A DNA stretch of 64,000 bases from an uncultured Barnesiella sp. (lineage in GTDB: Bacteria; Bacteroidota; Bacteroidia; Bacteroidales; Barnesiellaceae): positions 1 through 64,000 of the forward strand of contig CALUFO010000013.1 of assembly GCA_944320015.1 (NCBI GenBank), given 5' to 3'. A program made the position numbers and the translations under genes. This document shows positions 43,971 to 51,652 of the stretch, piece after piece; positions within the stretch are counted from its first letter, which is position 1; each line of letters starts with the position of its first letter. The notes under the pieces were generated by a model, which worked only from the letters and a program-made list of their open reading frames with translations, searched no databases and was not told where the DNA came from.

Positions 43971-46964
43971 TTATGGTGTGGTTTGATGGTTATCGAACGC
44001 AGATAGAATGGCTCGCATGAGGGCATTCCGCTGAGTCTCGGTTTTAATGGTTTCGAATGGATACCCCAAGACGCAGGTGTCGTAGCGCTCTCCCCGGTAG
44101 AAAATGCCGGCGCCGATATTGTTCTCGGTGTATCGTTGGATCATATAGCTTCCTTTTCCAAAAGGCTCTATCCCGTCGGGCGATTCGACGGCGTAGCACT
44201 TTTCGTTGAGACTATTGTGAAACTCTATGGGCAGGGCGGCGAACGAGTCGAACGGCGAATCGACCGGTTTTACAGTTCCGTTTATCGAGGCTTGTCCTGT
44301 GCGCCAAGTGTAGTGCAGTACCTCGTTGGCAAATTGCTTGCCGAGTTCGTCCGGTGTGCCGTTGTCCCACAGGTCGGTGGCGACATAGGCTCCCGACACA
44401 AACAACTTTCTCCCGTTGTCGCAATAATCGGTGAGGACTTTTTGCAGGGCTTCGGGGAAGGCCTTGAATGAAGCCTCGGTGTCATTGTTGCCCATATACA
44501 CTTGTTTTTCTTTCCCGAGAATCAAGTCGGTTATCCGGTAGTCATTCAGCGATACCAACTTCTCTGTGACAGCTTCGTCGCTGCTCGATAGGAACGAGTA
44601 GCCGGCCTCGGCGATAGCTTGTCCGTGTATGTAAGGGTAGTCGAAGGTGTTACCGGCGATAACGCATGTCTCGTAATTGGAGCGGCTGGCTCCGAATCCC
44701 GGGTTATCGTCGTCGAGCCACGGAATTTCTCGGCGGAATTCATATTGCTCGCCGATGAAACTGATGTCGCGGAGGTAGGGCACCCCGAAATCTTTGCGGG
44801 TGTTGAACCCGGCGGTGATGGTGTCTATCTCGAAACTGTCGGGGGCGCTGATTCGGTCGAACCCGTTGACTATCATCACAACGCCTTTCTCGTGTGAGGC
44901 TCGGCATAGCGATAGTATTTCAGAGGGGAAACTCTCGCCGCCTCGGTTCACGGCTGTGACTTTGAAACTGTAAATCGAGTCGGGTTGAATGCGGGTGGAG
45001 AATGTGGTGTCGGAGATGAGAGTCCCGCTGTCGAACGCCCCGTCGTTGATACGGGTATAGACGATGTATTTCTCGGGCGAGGCGGTCGGTTCGAGGGTGT
45101 CTTCGACAGGACGCCAAGTCAGTTTTATCTCGTTTGCTCCGGCAAATTCGGTGCGCAAATGGCTCACGGGCAAGGGCTGCACCACATAGTCATAGTCGTT
45201 TTGTTCGGCTATGAATTTCAATATCCCTTTGTAGACGGCCCGGGAAACCACAAACCGGAATCGGGGGTCGAGCCCGTAGCGCATATCGGCGAAGTTTTGG
45301 TGTGAAAGCAGTTCGAGCAGCATGGTGGGCACTTCGGGGGTGCGGGCTTCGAAATAAGATTTGTTCCACATGCCCCGGCGGCTCCATTCGGGCTCGTAAG
45401 TTCGGCGAATGTCGTCGGTAATCTGTGTGAGAACCATGTCGGTAAGGTATCGCGATACTTGCCGGGATACGTTTTTCCCGTAGGTTTTCCGTTCTTTCCC
45501 GGTGAAATAGATACCCAGACTTCCTATTATCGAATCGTTTTTGGTCGTTCCCGCGTCGGAGTGGAAAGCAAAGGCGAGGTCTATGGGTATATTCAGGCCG
45601 GTGCTGTCGGGGAGTATTTGCGAGCCTCCGGCCAAGTAGTTTACCCAAGCGCCTCGGCACTTGTAATCGTCGGTATAGTCGTTTTCTCCCCGGCTGGGTG
45701 AATAGATTTTTTCGGGGAATCCAGCCCATTGCAGCCAATAGCGGGCAGCCTCGGTGAAGCGGGGGTATCCACTGGTCGTATAGGAGTAGTTTATGGGGAG
45801 GCTTTCGGGGGTGTCGGCAATGAGCGAGTCGTTTACCCGGCGGGCAATGTTGCCATATCCCCCACCTATCTTCACGGCGTCGGCAGTGATGATTTTCCCT
45901 TTTTCGTGGGAGAGGTTGCTCAATTCTATCCGGGCTTCTTGTCCGGCGTCGAAAGCGAAATGGCCTAAATAGATCCAAGTGCCTCCTCCCATCGTTTGGT
46001 TTACTTTGAATTGTGATTTCCCGCCTTTGTGAAATACGGTATATAGAGCCTCTTCCGTGCTGTTCTTGAAAGAGCGGTAGGCTATGTAGACGGCGTATTC
46101 ACCGCTTTGGGGTATGGGGGCCGACCAACGGGCGGTGATGGCGCGGGCAGGATCGGTCGTTGTGGTGGTTTGCCGGTAGGTCCCTCCTTCAAACGGATTT
46201 TGCGATTGAGTATATACCGGTGAGGTGTGGGCAAACCCGTGTGCTCCGCTTTTCCAGTTGTAGTGCTTGTTCTCAGTCTCGGCGTATGTGGCGGCGTTGT
46301 CGTTGTCGGCAATAAGTTCGTGCCGATTGATGTCGCGTTCGCGGGGAGAGAAAATGTAGGCTCCGGCATTCTCGAGCATAGGGGTGAGGAAAGGCATGAC
46401 GAAACTTTGGGTGTAGAGGTCTTCCACGGTTTCGAAGATGCGCGCGCGTTGCCATTCCCAGCGGTTGAGCGATTGCTCGAAGTAGTATCCGTGGCTTTGC
46501 CACAGGGCGATATGCCGGTTGAGCAGTCCTTTTGTAGGTGCGTAGAGCCGATCGACGGGAGAGACGACGGGGCGGTTGCAGCGGGTGACAAACTTCGCCT
46601 GTTTGTCGGCGAAAGGTATCAGTTGACTTATCTCATATCCCCCGGCGCGAATGGTGAGTTTTTTCTTTTTCAGATTGTCGGGGAGGAAGGTGCGAACGGA
46701 GTCGTACATTTCCTTGACAAGTTCTTCCCGGAAGGGAAGGTAGGAGAACTCGTCGTTCATCTCGACAATGAGGCGATTGCCTTTCCCGACGAAGATTCTA
46801 TTTAGCTTTATCTCTCCGATAGTCAGGTATTTGGGCTTGAAAGAGGCGAGAGCCTGTTCTACCGAGCTTTCCACCGAAGCGGAGCCTTGTGAGTATCCGT
46901 TGACGAATACCGACAAGAGAATCACAAAGAGTAGAAAGTATCGTTTGTCTTTCATGTTTTTCAA
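43971..46964 (-). CDS. Exported amidase_3-like protein split by golvesin-type domain, with FN3
   Basis: This 997-residue protein has a signal peptide (about 1-25). The N-terminal region (45-130) precedes an amidase-like fold interrupted by a beta-sandwich. The first part, about 148-215, has SHGYYF (His158) and TVEDLY (Glu181). Residues about 236-370 form a golvesin/xanthan-lyase-C-like insert (ITARWSAPIPQSGEYAVYIAY and WIYLGHFAFDAGQEARIELSN). The amidase resumes with AFHSDAG (His468) and TMLLELLSHQN (Glu551). A fibronectin type III domain (about 600-690) and a long C-terminal GATase-like beta/alpha domain follow. The His-Glu-His-Glu pattern is that of zinc N-acetylmuramoyl-L-alanine amidases. 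It heads the 12-gene operon and no T9SS tag is present. Database labels such as xanthan lyase for such proteins are probably misleading. Confidence 0.75.
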   Translation of the reverse strand: MKNMKDKRYFLLFVILLSVFVNGYSQGSASVESSVEQALASFKPKYLTIGEIKLNRIFVGKGNRLIVEMNDEFSYLPFREELVKEMYDSVRTFLPDNLKKKKLTIRAGGYEISQLIPFADKQAKFVTRCNRPVVSPVDRLYAPTKGLLNRHIALWQSHGYYFEQSLNRWEWQRARIFETVEDLYTQSFVMPFLTPMLENAGAYIFSPRERDINRHELIADNDNAATYAETENKHYNWKSGAHGFAHTSPVYTQSQNPFEGGTYRQTTTTTDPARAITARWSAPIPQSGEYAVYIAYRSFKNSTEEALYTVFHKGGKSQFKVNQTMGGGTWIYLGHFAFDAGQEARIELSNLSHEKGKIITADAVKIGGGYGNIARRVNDSLIADTPESLPINYSYTTSGYPRFTEAARYWLQWAGFPEKIYSPSRGENDYTDDYKCRGAWVNYLAGGSQILPDSTGLNIPIDLAFAFHSDAGTTKNDSIIGSLGIYFTGKERKTYGKNVSRQVSRYLTDMVLTQITDDIRRTYEPEWSRRGMWNKSYFEARTPEVPTMLLELLSHQNFADMRYGLDPRFRFVVSRAVYKGILKFIAEQNDYDYVVQPLPVSHLRTEFAGANEIKLTWRPVEDTLEPTASPEKYIVYTRINDGAFDSGTLISDTTFSTRIQPDSIYSFKVTAVNRGGESFPSEILSLCRASHEKGVVMIVNGFDRISAPDSFEIDTITAGFNTRKDFGVPYLRDISFIGEQYEFRREIPWLDDDNPGFGASRSNYETCVIAGNTFDYPYIHGQAIAEAGYSFLSSSDEAVTEKLVSLNDYRITDLILGKEKQVYMGNNDTEASFKAFPEALQKVLTDYCDNGRKLFVSGAYVATDLWDNGTPDELGKQFANEVLHYTWRTGQASINGTVKPVDSPFDSFAALPIEFHNSLNEKCYAVESPDGIEPFGKGSYMIQRYTENNIGAGIFYRGERYDTCVLGYPFETIKTETQRNALMRAILSAFDNHQTTP

Positions 46965-47071
46965 ATGGATAAATCTCGGGTTGCCTCTTTTCTTTTATTT
47001 TTTAGGCCGTGGATTTGCCTTCATGGAAGGGAGTTAATTCGCTGGCCGTCTGATTCCCCAGTAAGGGTTAT

Positions 47072-47079
47072 ACAAATAT
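47072..47079 (-). promoter_or_regulatory. Candidate -7 box of the 12-gene murein-salvage operon
   Basis: Minus-strand TATATTTG fits TAnnTTTG and lies about 108 bp upstream of the ATG at 46964. The spaced -33 TTTG is not evident, so confidence is moderate. It lies beyond the terminator of the upstream kinase gene, as needed for an independent transcript. Confidence 0.4.
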
Positions 47080-47148
47080 AGTGTAAATTTTGATTCGAGA
47101 ACATATATTTAGTATTTTTTAATATGTTTTTCTCTATGCTCACTTATC

Positions 47149-47185
47149 GAAAAAAACGCAGAACCGAAAGGAGTTCGATTCTGCG
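47149..47185 (-). terminator. Rho-independent terminator of the upstream kinase gene
   Basis: On the minus strand a 12-bp stem (CGCAGAATCGAA with TTCGGTTCTGCG, one mismatch, 5-nt loop) is followed directly by a run of T residues (plus-strand AAAAAAA at 47150-47156). It lies 27 bp after the stop at 47212. Confidence 0.85.
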
Positions 47186-47211
47186 AGATGAGTATTGTCC
47201 CGAGTCGATGT

Positions 47212-48051
47212 TTATCCATAAATCGAGTGGTACTCGATGAGTCCCTGCATCGGGCTTTTCTCGGTTTTCTCAATGTGCAGGCCGAAGTCGTTGGCGACCA
47301 AGTTGAGAATGTCGGCATAAGTATAGGCGAGATTTCCCATGAAATAGATCGGGTAGGACTTGTAGTCATACTGGCTGATATTTCGTTGGAAAAATTTCAT
47401 CAACTCCTCATAAACCAGATTGAACGCATATTTATTGTCCAAATGGTCTTTGAGGAAATAGGAGAACGTAGAAAGCGAGCGATTGGGGAATGGGTGGTTG
47501 TAAATGGCGCTCATAATCTCGTCGGGCGTGATTTTGAACTTCTCATAGAAGGCGTCGCTTAGATCTTTCGGAGTGAGGTTTTTCAGATAGTCGCTTAAAA
47601 AGCGCCGGCCCATGGCCGCCCCACTGCCTTCGTCGCCCAAGATATAACCGCCTGAGCGCACGTTTTTAATGATTCGTTCCCCGTCATAGAGACAAGAGTT
47701 TGACCCCGTGCCCAAGATGCAGGCGATTCCCGCTTTGTCGATGAGCATGCCCCGGGCGGCTGCCAGCAAATCGCTTTCGGCCGAGATAGGGGTTTTGAAT
47801 TGGGCGACCAAAGAGGCTTCGAGGATATTCTTTTTATCTAAGTTCGCACAGCCCGCTCCATAGAAATAAACTCGTTCCCACCGTTTTTTGAAGAAGGTTT
47901 CCGGCAAATTGAGCCTAATGCTATGGCTGATTTCTCGGCGTGTTTGGAAAAACGGATTTATACCTTCGGTAAAACTTCTTTCCATGACGTTTTTCCCATC
48001 GACCAACACCCACTCGGTCGTCGTAGATCCACTTTCTGCTATGACTTTCAT
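47212..48051 (-). CDS. Diverged BadF/BadG-family sugar kinase paralogue
   Basis: This 279-residue protein is collinear with the kinase at 30433-31272: FYGAGCA, ESDLLAAARG, GTGSNSCLYDG, GGYILGDEGSGAAMG, PFPNRSLS and a C-terminal SPMQGLIEYHS. The phosphate-1 motif differs: it reads AESGSTTTEW instead of ADSGSTKTDW, so the metal-coordinating Asp6 is Glu6. This was checked at the nucleotide level (GAA codon). It is monocistronic, with a good promoter (48163-48194) and a terminator (47149-47185). It may phosphorylate a different amino sugar (GlcNAc is a natural candidate, to complement a MurNAc kinase) or act as a sensor. Position next to the operon implies shared physiology. Confidence 0.8.
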   Translation of the reverse strand: MKVIAESGSTTTEWVLVDGKNVMERSFTEGINPFFQTRREISHSIRLNLPETFFKKRWERVYFYGAGCANLDKKNILEASLVAQFKTPISAESDLLAAARGMLIDKAGIACILGTGSNSCLYDGERIIKNVRSGGYILGDEGSGAAMGRRFLSDYLKNLTPKDLSDAFYEKFKITPDEIMSAIYNHPFPNRSLSTFSYFLKDHLDNKYAFNLVYEELMKFFQRNISQYDYKSYPIYFMGNLAYTYADILNLVANDFGLHIEKTEKSPMQGLIEYHSIYG

Positions 48052-48162
48052 ACGTTACAAACTCTTGATGGTTGTGTTTCTTTGCATCATTCAACGGTTA
48101 CAAAGGCGACATATAAACGTGTGAGACCCTTTATTTGTATTGCCGAGTGCCGTTGTATTTTA

Positions 48163-48194
48163 CAAAGATAACATTTTTTTTATCATTCCCCAAA
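48163..48194 (-). promoter_or_regulatory. Bacteroidetes-type promoter for the kinase paralogue
   Basis: On the minus strand TTTG (48191-48194) and TATCTTTG (48163-48170) are separated by 20 bp. Both boxes and the spacing match the Bacteroides -33/-7 consensus. Transcription would start about 100 nt before ATG 48051. This is the best promoter match I found in the window. Confidence 0.75.
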
Positions 48195-48261
48195 TAGAAA
48201 CCTCATTCTTGCAACATCTTTGCAATAAAGGAAAAAATTTCTCTCAAAAGATTAAATGAGA

Positions 48262-48307
48262 ATTGGGCGGTAAAGCCCTCGAATGTTTCGTCGCTTTACC
48301 GCCCAAT
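48262..48307. terminator. Perfect 14-bp hairpin after the amidase operon
   Basis: Arms ATTGGGCGGTAAAG (48262-48275) and CTTTACCGCCCAAT (48294-48307) pair without mismatch around an 18-nt loop. It lies 19 bp below the stop at 48327 on the minus strand. The following minus-strand sequence is AT-rich but not a pure T-run, so termination may be factor-assisted. Confidence 0.75.
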
Positions 48308-48326
48308 CGGGTCTTTCCGGTCTTCT

Positions 48327-50711
48327 TTAATGAGTGATCAATACCGGATAGCAGAAGTCGTTTCCTTCGGTTTTTACTTTCAAGAGATAGGTTCCCGACG
48401 GAATATCCGAGACTTCGATAGCCGCGTCGGGGCTGGTGGCGATGCAATATCCCGACAGGTTGTAGAGTGCCATTCCACTAATGGGCGTTTCGGATTGAAC
48501 GTTCAATATGTCGGATACCGGGTTCGGATAGACCTTTATGCCCTTCGAGGTTGCTATGGTGGGGATACCCGATGAGGTGTACACCAGCATGTTGTCCAAG
48601 AAGAAGCTGCCCGAGTCGGAGAAGAAGGGCGATTTGCGCGCTACCTTGATTGCGCTCACCCGGTAGCTTTTCCCGTCGGGGAGTTGATCGAGGCGAACCT
48701 CACGGAACTGCCAACCTCTGAAATCGATTGTTGTCAACAGCACTTCTTGGGTGTCGTTGTCCGAGGTCAGTTGCAGCCATATCTCGTCACAAGCCAAGTC
48801 GCCATAGATGTGCATGCCTATGGTTTGGGTGTTGTCGACTGTCGTTGAGCCTGCAAATGTGCCGCCTGTCGTGTACAGGGCATACGCTTCGTTGGCGTTG
48901 AACGTGTATGTGAAGTTGTATGCGGCGCTGTCGAAGAGCTTTTGCGAGGTCGAACGGGCGGCTTTGGCGGTGGTGGTTCCCACGCTTTGGGTGGCGTCGA
49001 ACGTAATCATGTCGGCTGTCTCGAAAGTCTCGGCGGCCACTTCGGTGCGGCGCACGTCGCCGGCGGTGAAGTTAATGACAATGGGATCTACGACGGGAAG
49101 ACTGTTTACATCGTGCAGCGAGGCGTCGATTCTCAGTTGGTAATTGGCTCCTTGAACCAAATCAGATGCCGTGGAGAAGTAATAGTTGCCATAGTTCCCG
49201 TCCAGTTGGTTGTATTTGGCCGAGCGCAGGTTTATGCTTACTTTGTTGCCGTCGCTGTCGTAGAGGGTGATCAAGTCACGAATGTTTACCGCGTCGAGCA
49301 CATTGTCGAAACGGACTTCGAGAGTGGGTTTGGGATAGTGGAGTACCGACCCTTCGGAGGGGCTGGCCGCCAACAGTTTCAATTGGTTGCGTCCTTGTGT
49401 GAGGAAGGTGAAGGAGAAGTCCTCTTCCATGCTCATGTCGCCCGGGTGTTTGGCGCTCTTGTCGAGTGTCACGGTGTAGAGTGTGGCCACTTCGTAGGGG
49501 CGGTCGGGGGTAAATACCATGCGGTATTGCGAGTCCTCGAAGGTAATCGTTCCCTCTACCGGCGGGTCGATCGAGAAGGCTTTTTCTACCGATTCCACGT
49601 CCATATCCCAATTGAAGTTGAGCACGATAGGCGTGGTGCAGTTGATACTGTCGGTTTCGTTTTCCATTATGGGGCTGTACGAAGTTACTTCCGGCGGGGT
49701 GCTTCTCACGCGGTCCATGGCGATGTTGGCGTAGCTTATCGTGTTGGCGGTCACTGTTACGTCGACCGTGCGGTCGTAATGGTCTTCGGCCACGATTTTA
49801 AGCTGATAGTTGCCCGGGGCGAGGTCGCGGAACATATACACGCCGTTGAACAACTCGTCGGTCGTGTAGGTGATGTTGTCGGGCAACAGGGTCACGGTGG
49901 CGCCGCACAGCGGGACTTGTTTGTCACGGCCGTGTTGCACATACGATTCGGTGCGGGTCATGCGGCTGTCATAAACGACGCCGGCGATATTGCCCTTTGT
50001 GAACCCGTCGGTGTTGAAGTATTCCATCACGGCTTTGGTGAAGTGCCAAGCCTCGATGTACTTGAAGTCCATGTTGAGCAGGCGGTAGGTCTCGGGAATG
50101 TAGTCGTGGTAAGAGCCTTCCGAGAGGAATCCCGTGACGGTGAGGCCTCGCAATACGCCCAGCCCGGACGTACCCCATTGGGGATAGAAATCCCAATCGC
50201 CCACCACATATTCACTGGTTTGGGTCCAGTAGGTCACTTCGTTTTCGATGAGGTGTTTGAAAAGGATTTTGGCCACCACCTTATCCTCGGGTTTTGCCGG
50301 ATTTTCGGTATATCCCTTGAAGAGCATCATGGGGAAGTTCACCCGGTTGCTCGTGCCGGTGGCGTTGCTGTGTATCGAGAAGAAGAGGTCGGCTCCGAAC
50401 TCGTTGGCTTCGCGGCTGATGACATGGAGATCAAGGTCGTCTTCCGTGCGGTTCAATACGCGCGACATGGCCACTTCGGCGCCTTGCTCTTCGAGCAGGT
50501 CGCGCAGCATCAGGCCTTTGTGCAGGTTCGACGATGATTCCCAAAATCCCAGTGTGTCGCCCTGTGCGAAGGGGGCGACGGCCACGTTGCGGTCGTCCGA
50601 GTCATACCCGCCGTGGCCGGGGTTGATATAGATTTTCAGTCCGGTCATGTCTTTGGCCTGCATGCCCAGACAGCCCAGCAGGGCTATGATGACAATATAA
50701 ATACGTTTCAT
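48327..50711 (-). CDS. T9SS-secreted N-acetylmuramoyl-L-alanine amidase
   Basis: This 794-residue protein has a signal peptide (about 1-19). The amidase_3 catalytic domain (about 25-235) has a full zinc and catalytic set: NPGHGG (His33), FWESSSN (Glu58), FSIHSN (His114) and FLSEGSYHD (Glu198). Then come a carboxypeptidase-regulatory-like domain (about 240-335), Ig-like domains of the Big_5 type (about 350-580), a CBM-like segment, and a C-terminal sorting domain (about 715-794: VYPNPVSDILNVQ, SGTYLLKVKTEG). The T9SS tag sends it to the cell surface or outside, so it should strip stem peptides from external peptidoglycan rather than remodel its own wall. It is last in a four-gene minus operon. 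Confidence 0.88.
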   Translation of the reverse strand: MKRIYIVIIALLGCLGMQAKDMTGLKIYINPGHGGYDSDDRNVAVAPFAQGDTLGFWESSSNLHKGLMLRDLLEEQGAEVAMSRVLNRTEDDLDLHVISREANEFGADLFFSIHSNATGTSNRVNFPMMLFKGYTENPAKPEDKVVAKILFKHLIENEVTYWTQTSEYVVGDWDFYPQWGTSGLGVLRGLTVTGFLSEGSYHDYIPETYRLLNMDFKYIEAWHFTKAVMEYFNTDGFTKGNIAGVVYDSRMTRTESYVQHGRDKQVPLCGATVTLLPDNITYTTDELFNGVYMFRDLAPGNYQLKIVAEDHYDRTVDVTVTANTISYANIAMDRVRSTPPEVTSYSPIMENETDSINCTTPIVLNFNWDMDVESVEKAFSIDPPVEGTITFEDSQYRMVFTPDRPYEVATLYTVTLDKSAKHPGDMSMEEDFSFTFLTQGRNQLKLLAASPSEGSVLHYPKPTLEVRFDNVLDAVNIRDLITLYDSDGNKVSINLRSAKYNQLDGNYGNYYFSTASDLVQGANYQLRIDASLHDVNSLPVVDPIVINFTAGDVRRTEVAAETFETADMITFDATQSVGTTTAKAARSTSQKLFDSAAYNFTYTFNANEAYALYTTGGTFAGSTTVDNTQTIGMHIYGDLACDEIWLQLTSDNDTQEVLLTTIDFRGWQFREVRLDQLPDGKSYRVSAIKVARKSPFFSDSGSFFLDNMLVYTSSGIPTIATSKGIKVYPNPVSDILNVQSETPISGMALYNLSGYCIATSPDAAIEVSDIPSGTYLLKVKTEGNDFCYPVLITH

Positions 50712-50721
50712 GGCAAAGGAT

Positions 50722-51633
50722 TTATCGGGTTATACTTAGTTCCAGCATAAAGATTTTTCCGTCGAGGGTATTGTAGACGATTTTCCCGGCTTCGGCCGAT
50801 GCCGACGGGTTCATGCCCATTTCGTCGGGCGAGGTCAAGTCGTGAGCTTGTCGGGTGTGGCGGTCCAGCAATACGATTTTCGACGAGGTGTATTGGTGGC
50901 CGTCGTCGGTCGCTTTCATGGCGGCGACAAAATCGTTGCCATACCACACGGGCGCTTCGAAGTTGCCCAGTTCGGCCAGAATCTTGCCGTTCAGGTCGAG
51001 AATCACCACGCCTTTCCCAATGGCATAAGTGGCGATTTTATTTCCGTCGGGCGATATGCTGGTCCACAGGTAGCTCTCCACTTGGTCGCCGTAGGGGCGC
51101 AGCACCCGGGTGCTCTTCCCGTCGCATACGACAATCTTCCCCTCTTTGATAACCGAGTAGACATAGCAGCCTTCGATTTTGGAGCCGACGCTTTTCATCA
51201 GTTTGTTGTCGGCGACAACCTCCATACCGCCGGCGATGGCGACGGGGCGTTTTATGTCTCGTGAGGGAGCGATGAGTTGCCGAGTCTTTTGGGTGTTCAA
51301 GTTATATTCGTCGAGCGAACGGTGCACACGCCCGTCTATGCGGCTTTGGGGGCGGTAGTAGATCATCGAGCCGTCGAGGCTGAATACCGGGTCGAAGCCG
51401 GCGCCGTCGGCATTGGTGATGATTTTCATTTCGCCGGTGGCGAGGTCATACGATTTCAGCCCGGAGAAATTATGAGCCGTATATACGACTTTGCTCCCGT
51501 CGGGGCTGATCACCGGGCAGAAGGCCGATTGCTCCGTGAGCGGCGTGATTTCGTAGTGGTTGGTCACCTTTACGGTTTGAGCCGAAAGGGTTGCGATGCA
51601 CGCCAGTAAAACTATGGTCAGATTTAGTTTCAT
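50722..51633 (-). CDS. Exported PD40/TolB-like beta-propeller protein
   Basis: This 303-residue protein has a signal peptide (about 1-18, ending TLSAQ). The remainder is a small beta-propeller of PD40/WD40-like repeats: FCPVISPDGSKVVYTAHNFSG, GFDPVFSLDGSMIYYRP, LWTSISPDGNKIATYA and MNPSASAEAGKIVYNT. There is no enzymatic motif and no sorting domain, so it is probably periplasmic and protein- or glycan-binding. Its gene is 10 bp before the T9SS amidase start and 19 bp after the NAGPA gene stop, so it is co-expressed with them. A role as chaperone or periplasmic partner for the secreted enzymes is possible. Confidence 0.78.
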   Translation of the reverse strand: MKLNLTIVLLACIATLSAQTVKVTNHYEITPLTEQSAFCPVISPDGSKVVYTAHNFSGLKSYDLATGEMKIITNADGAGFDPVFSLDGSMIYYRPQSRIDGRVHRSLDEYNLNTQKTRQLIAPSRDIKRPVAIAGGMEVVADNKLMKSVGSKIEGCYVYSVIKEGKIVVCDGKSTRVLRPYGDQVESYLWTSISPDGNKIATYAIGKGVVILDLNGKILAELGNFEAPVWYGNDFVAAMKATDDGHQYTSSKIVLLDRHTRQAHDLTSPDEMGMNPSASAEAGKIVYNTLDGKIFMLELSITR

Positions 51634-51652
51634 GGTTTTGAAGGATTTGGGA

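Noticed and set aside
43971-46964. Annotation as a xanthan lyase.
   Set aside because: I see no polysaccharide-lyase (alpha/alpha barrel) features; the golvesin-like beta-sandwich alone explains such a label, and the amidase-type His-Glu-His-Glu pattern fits better.
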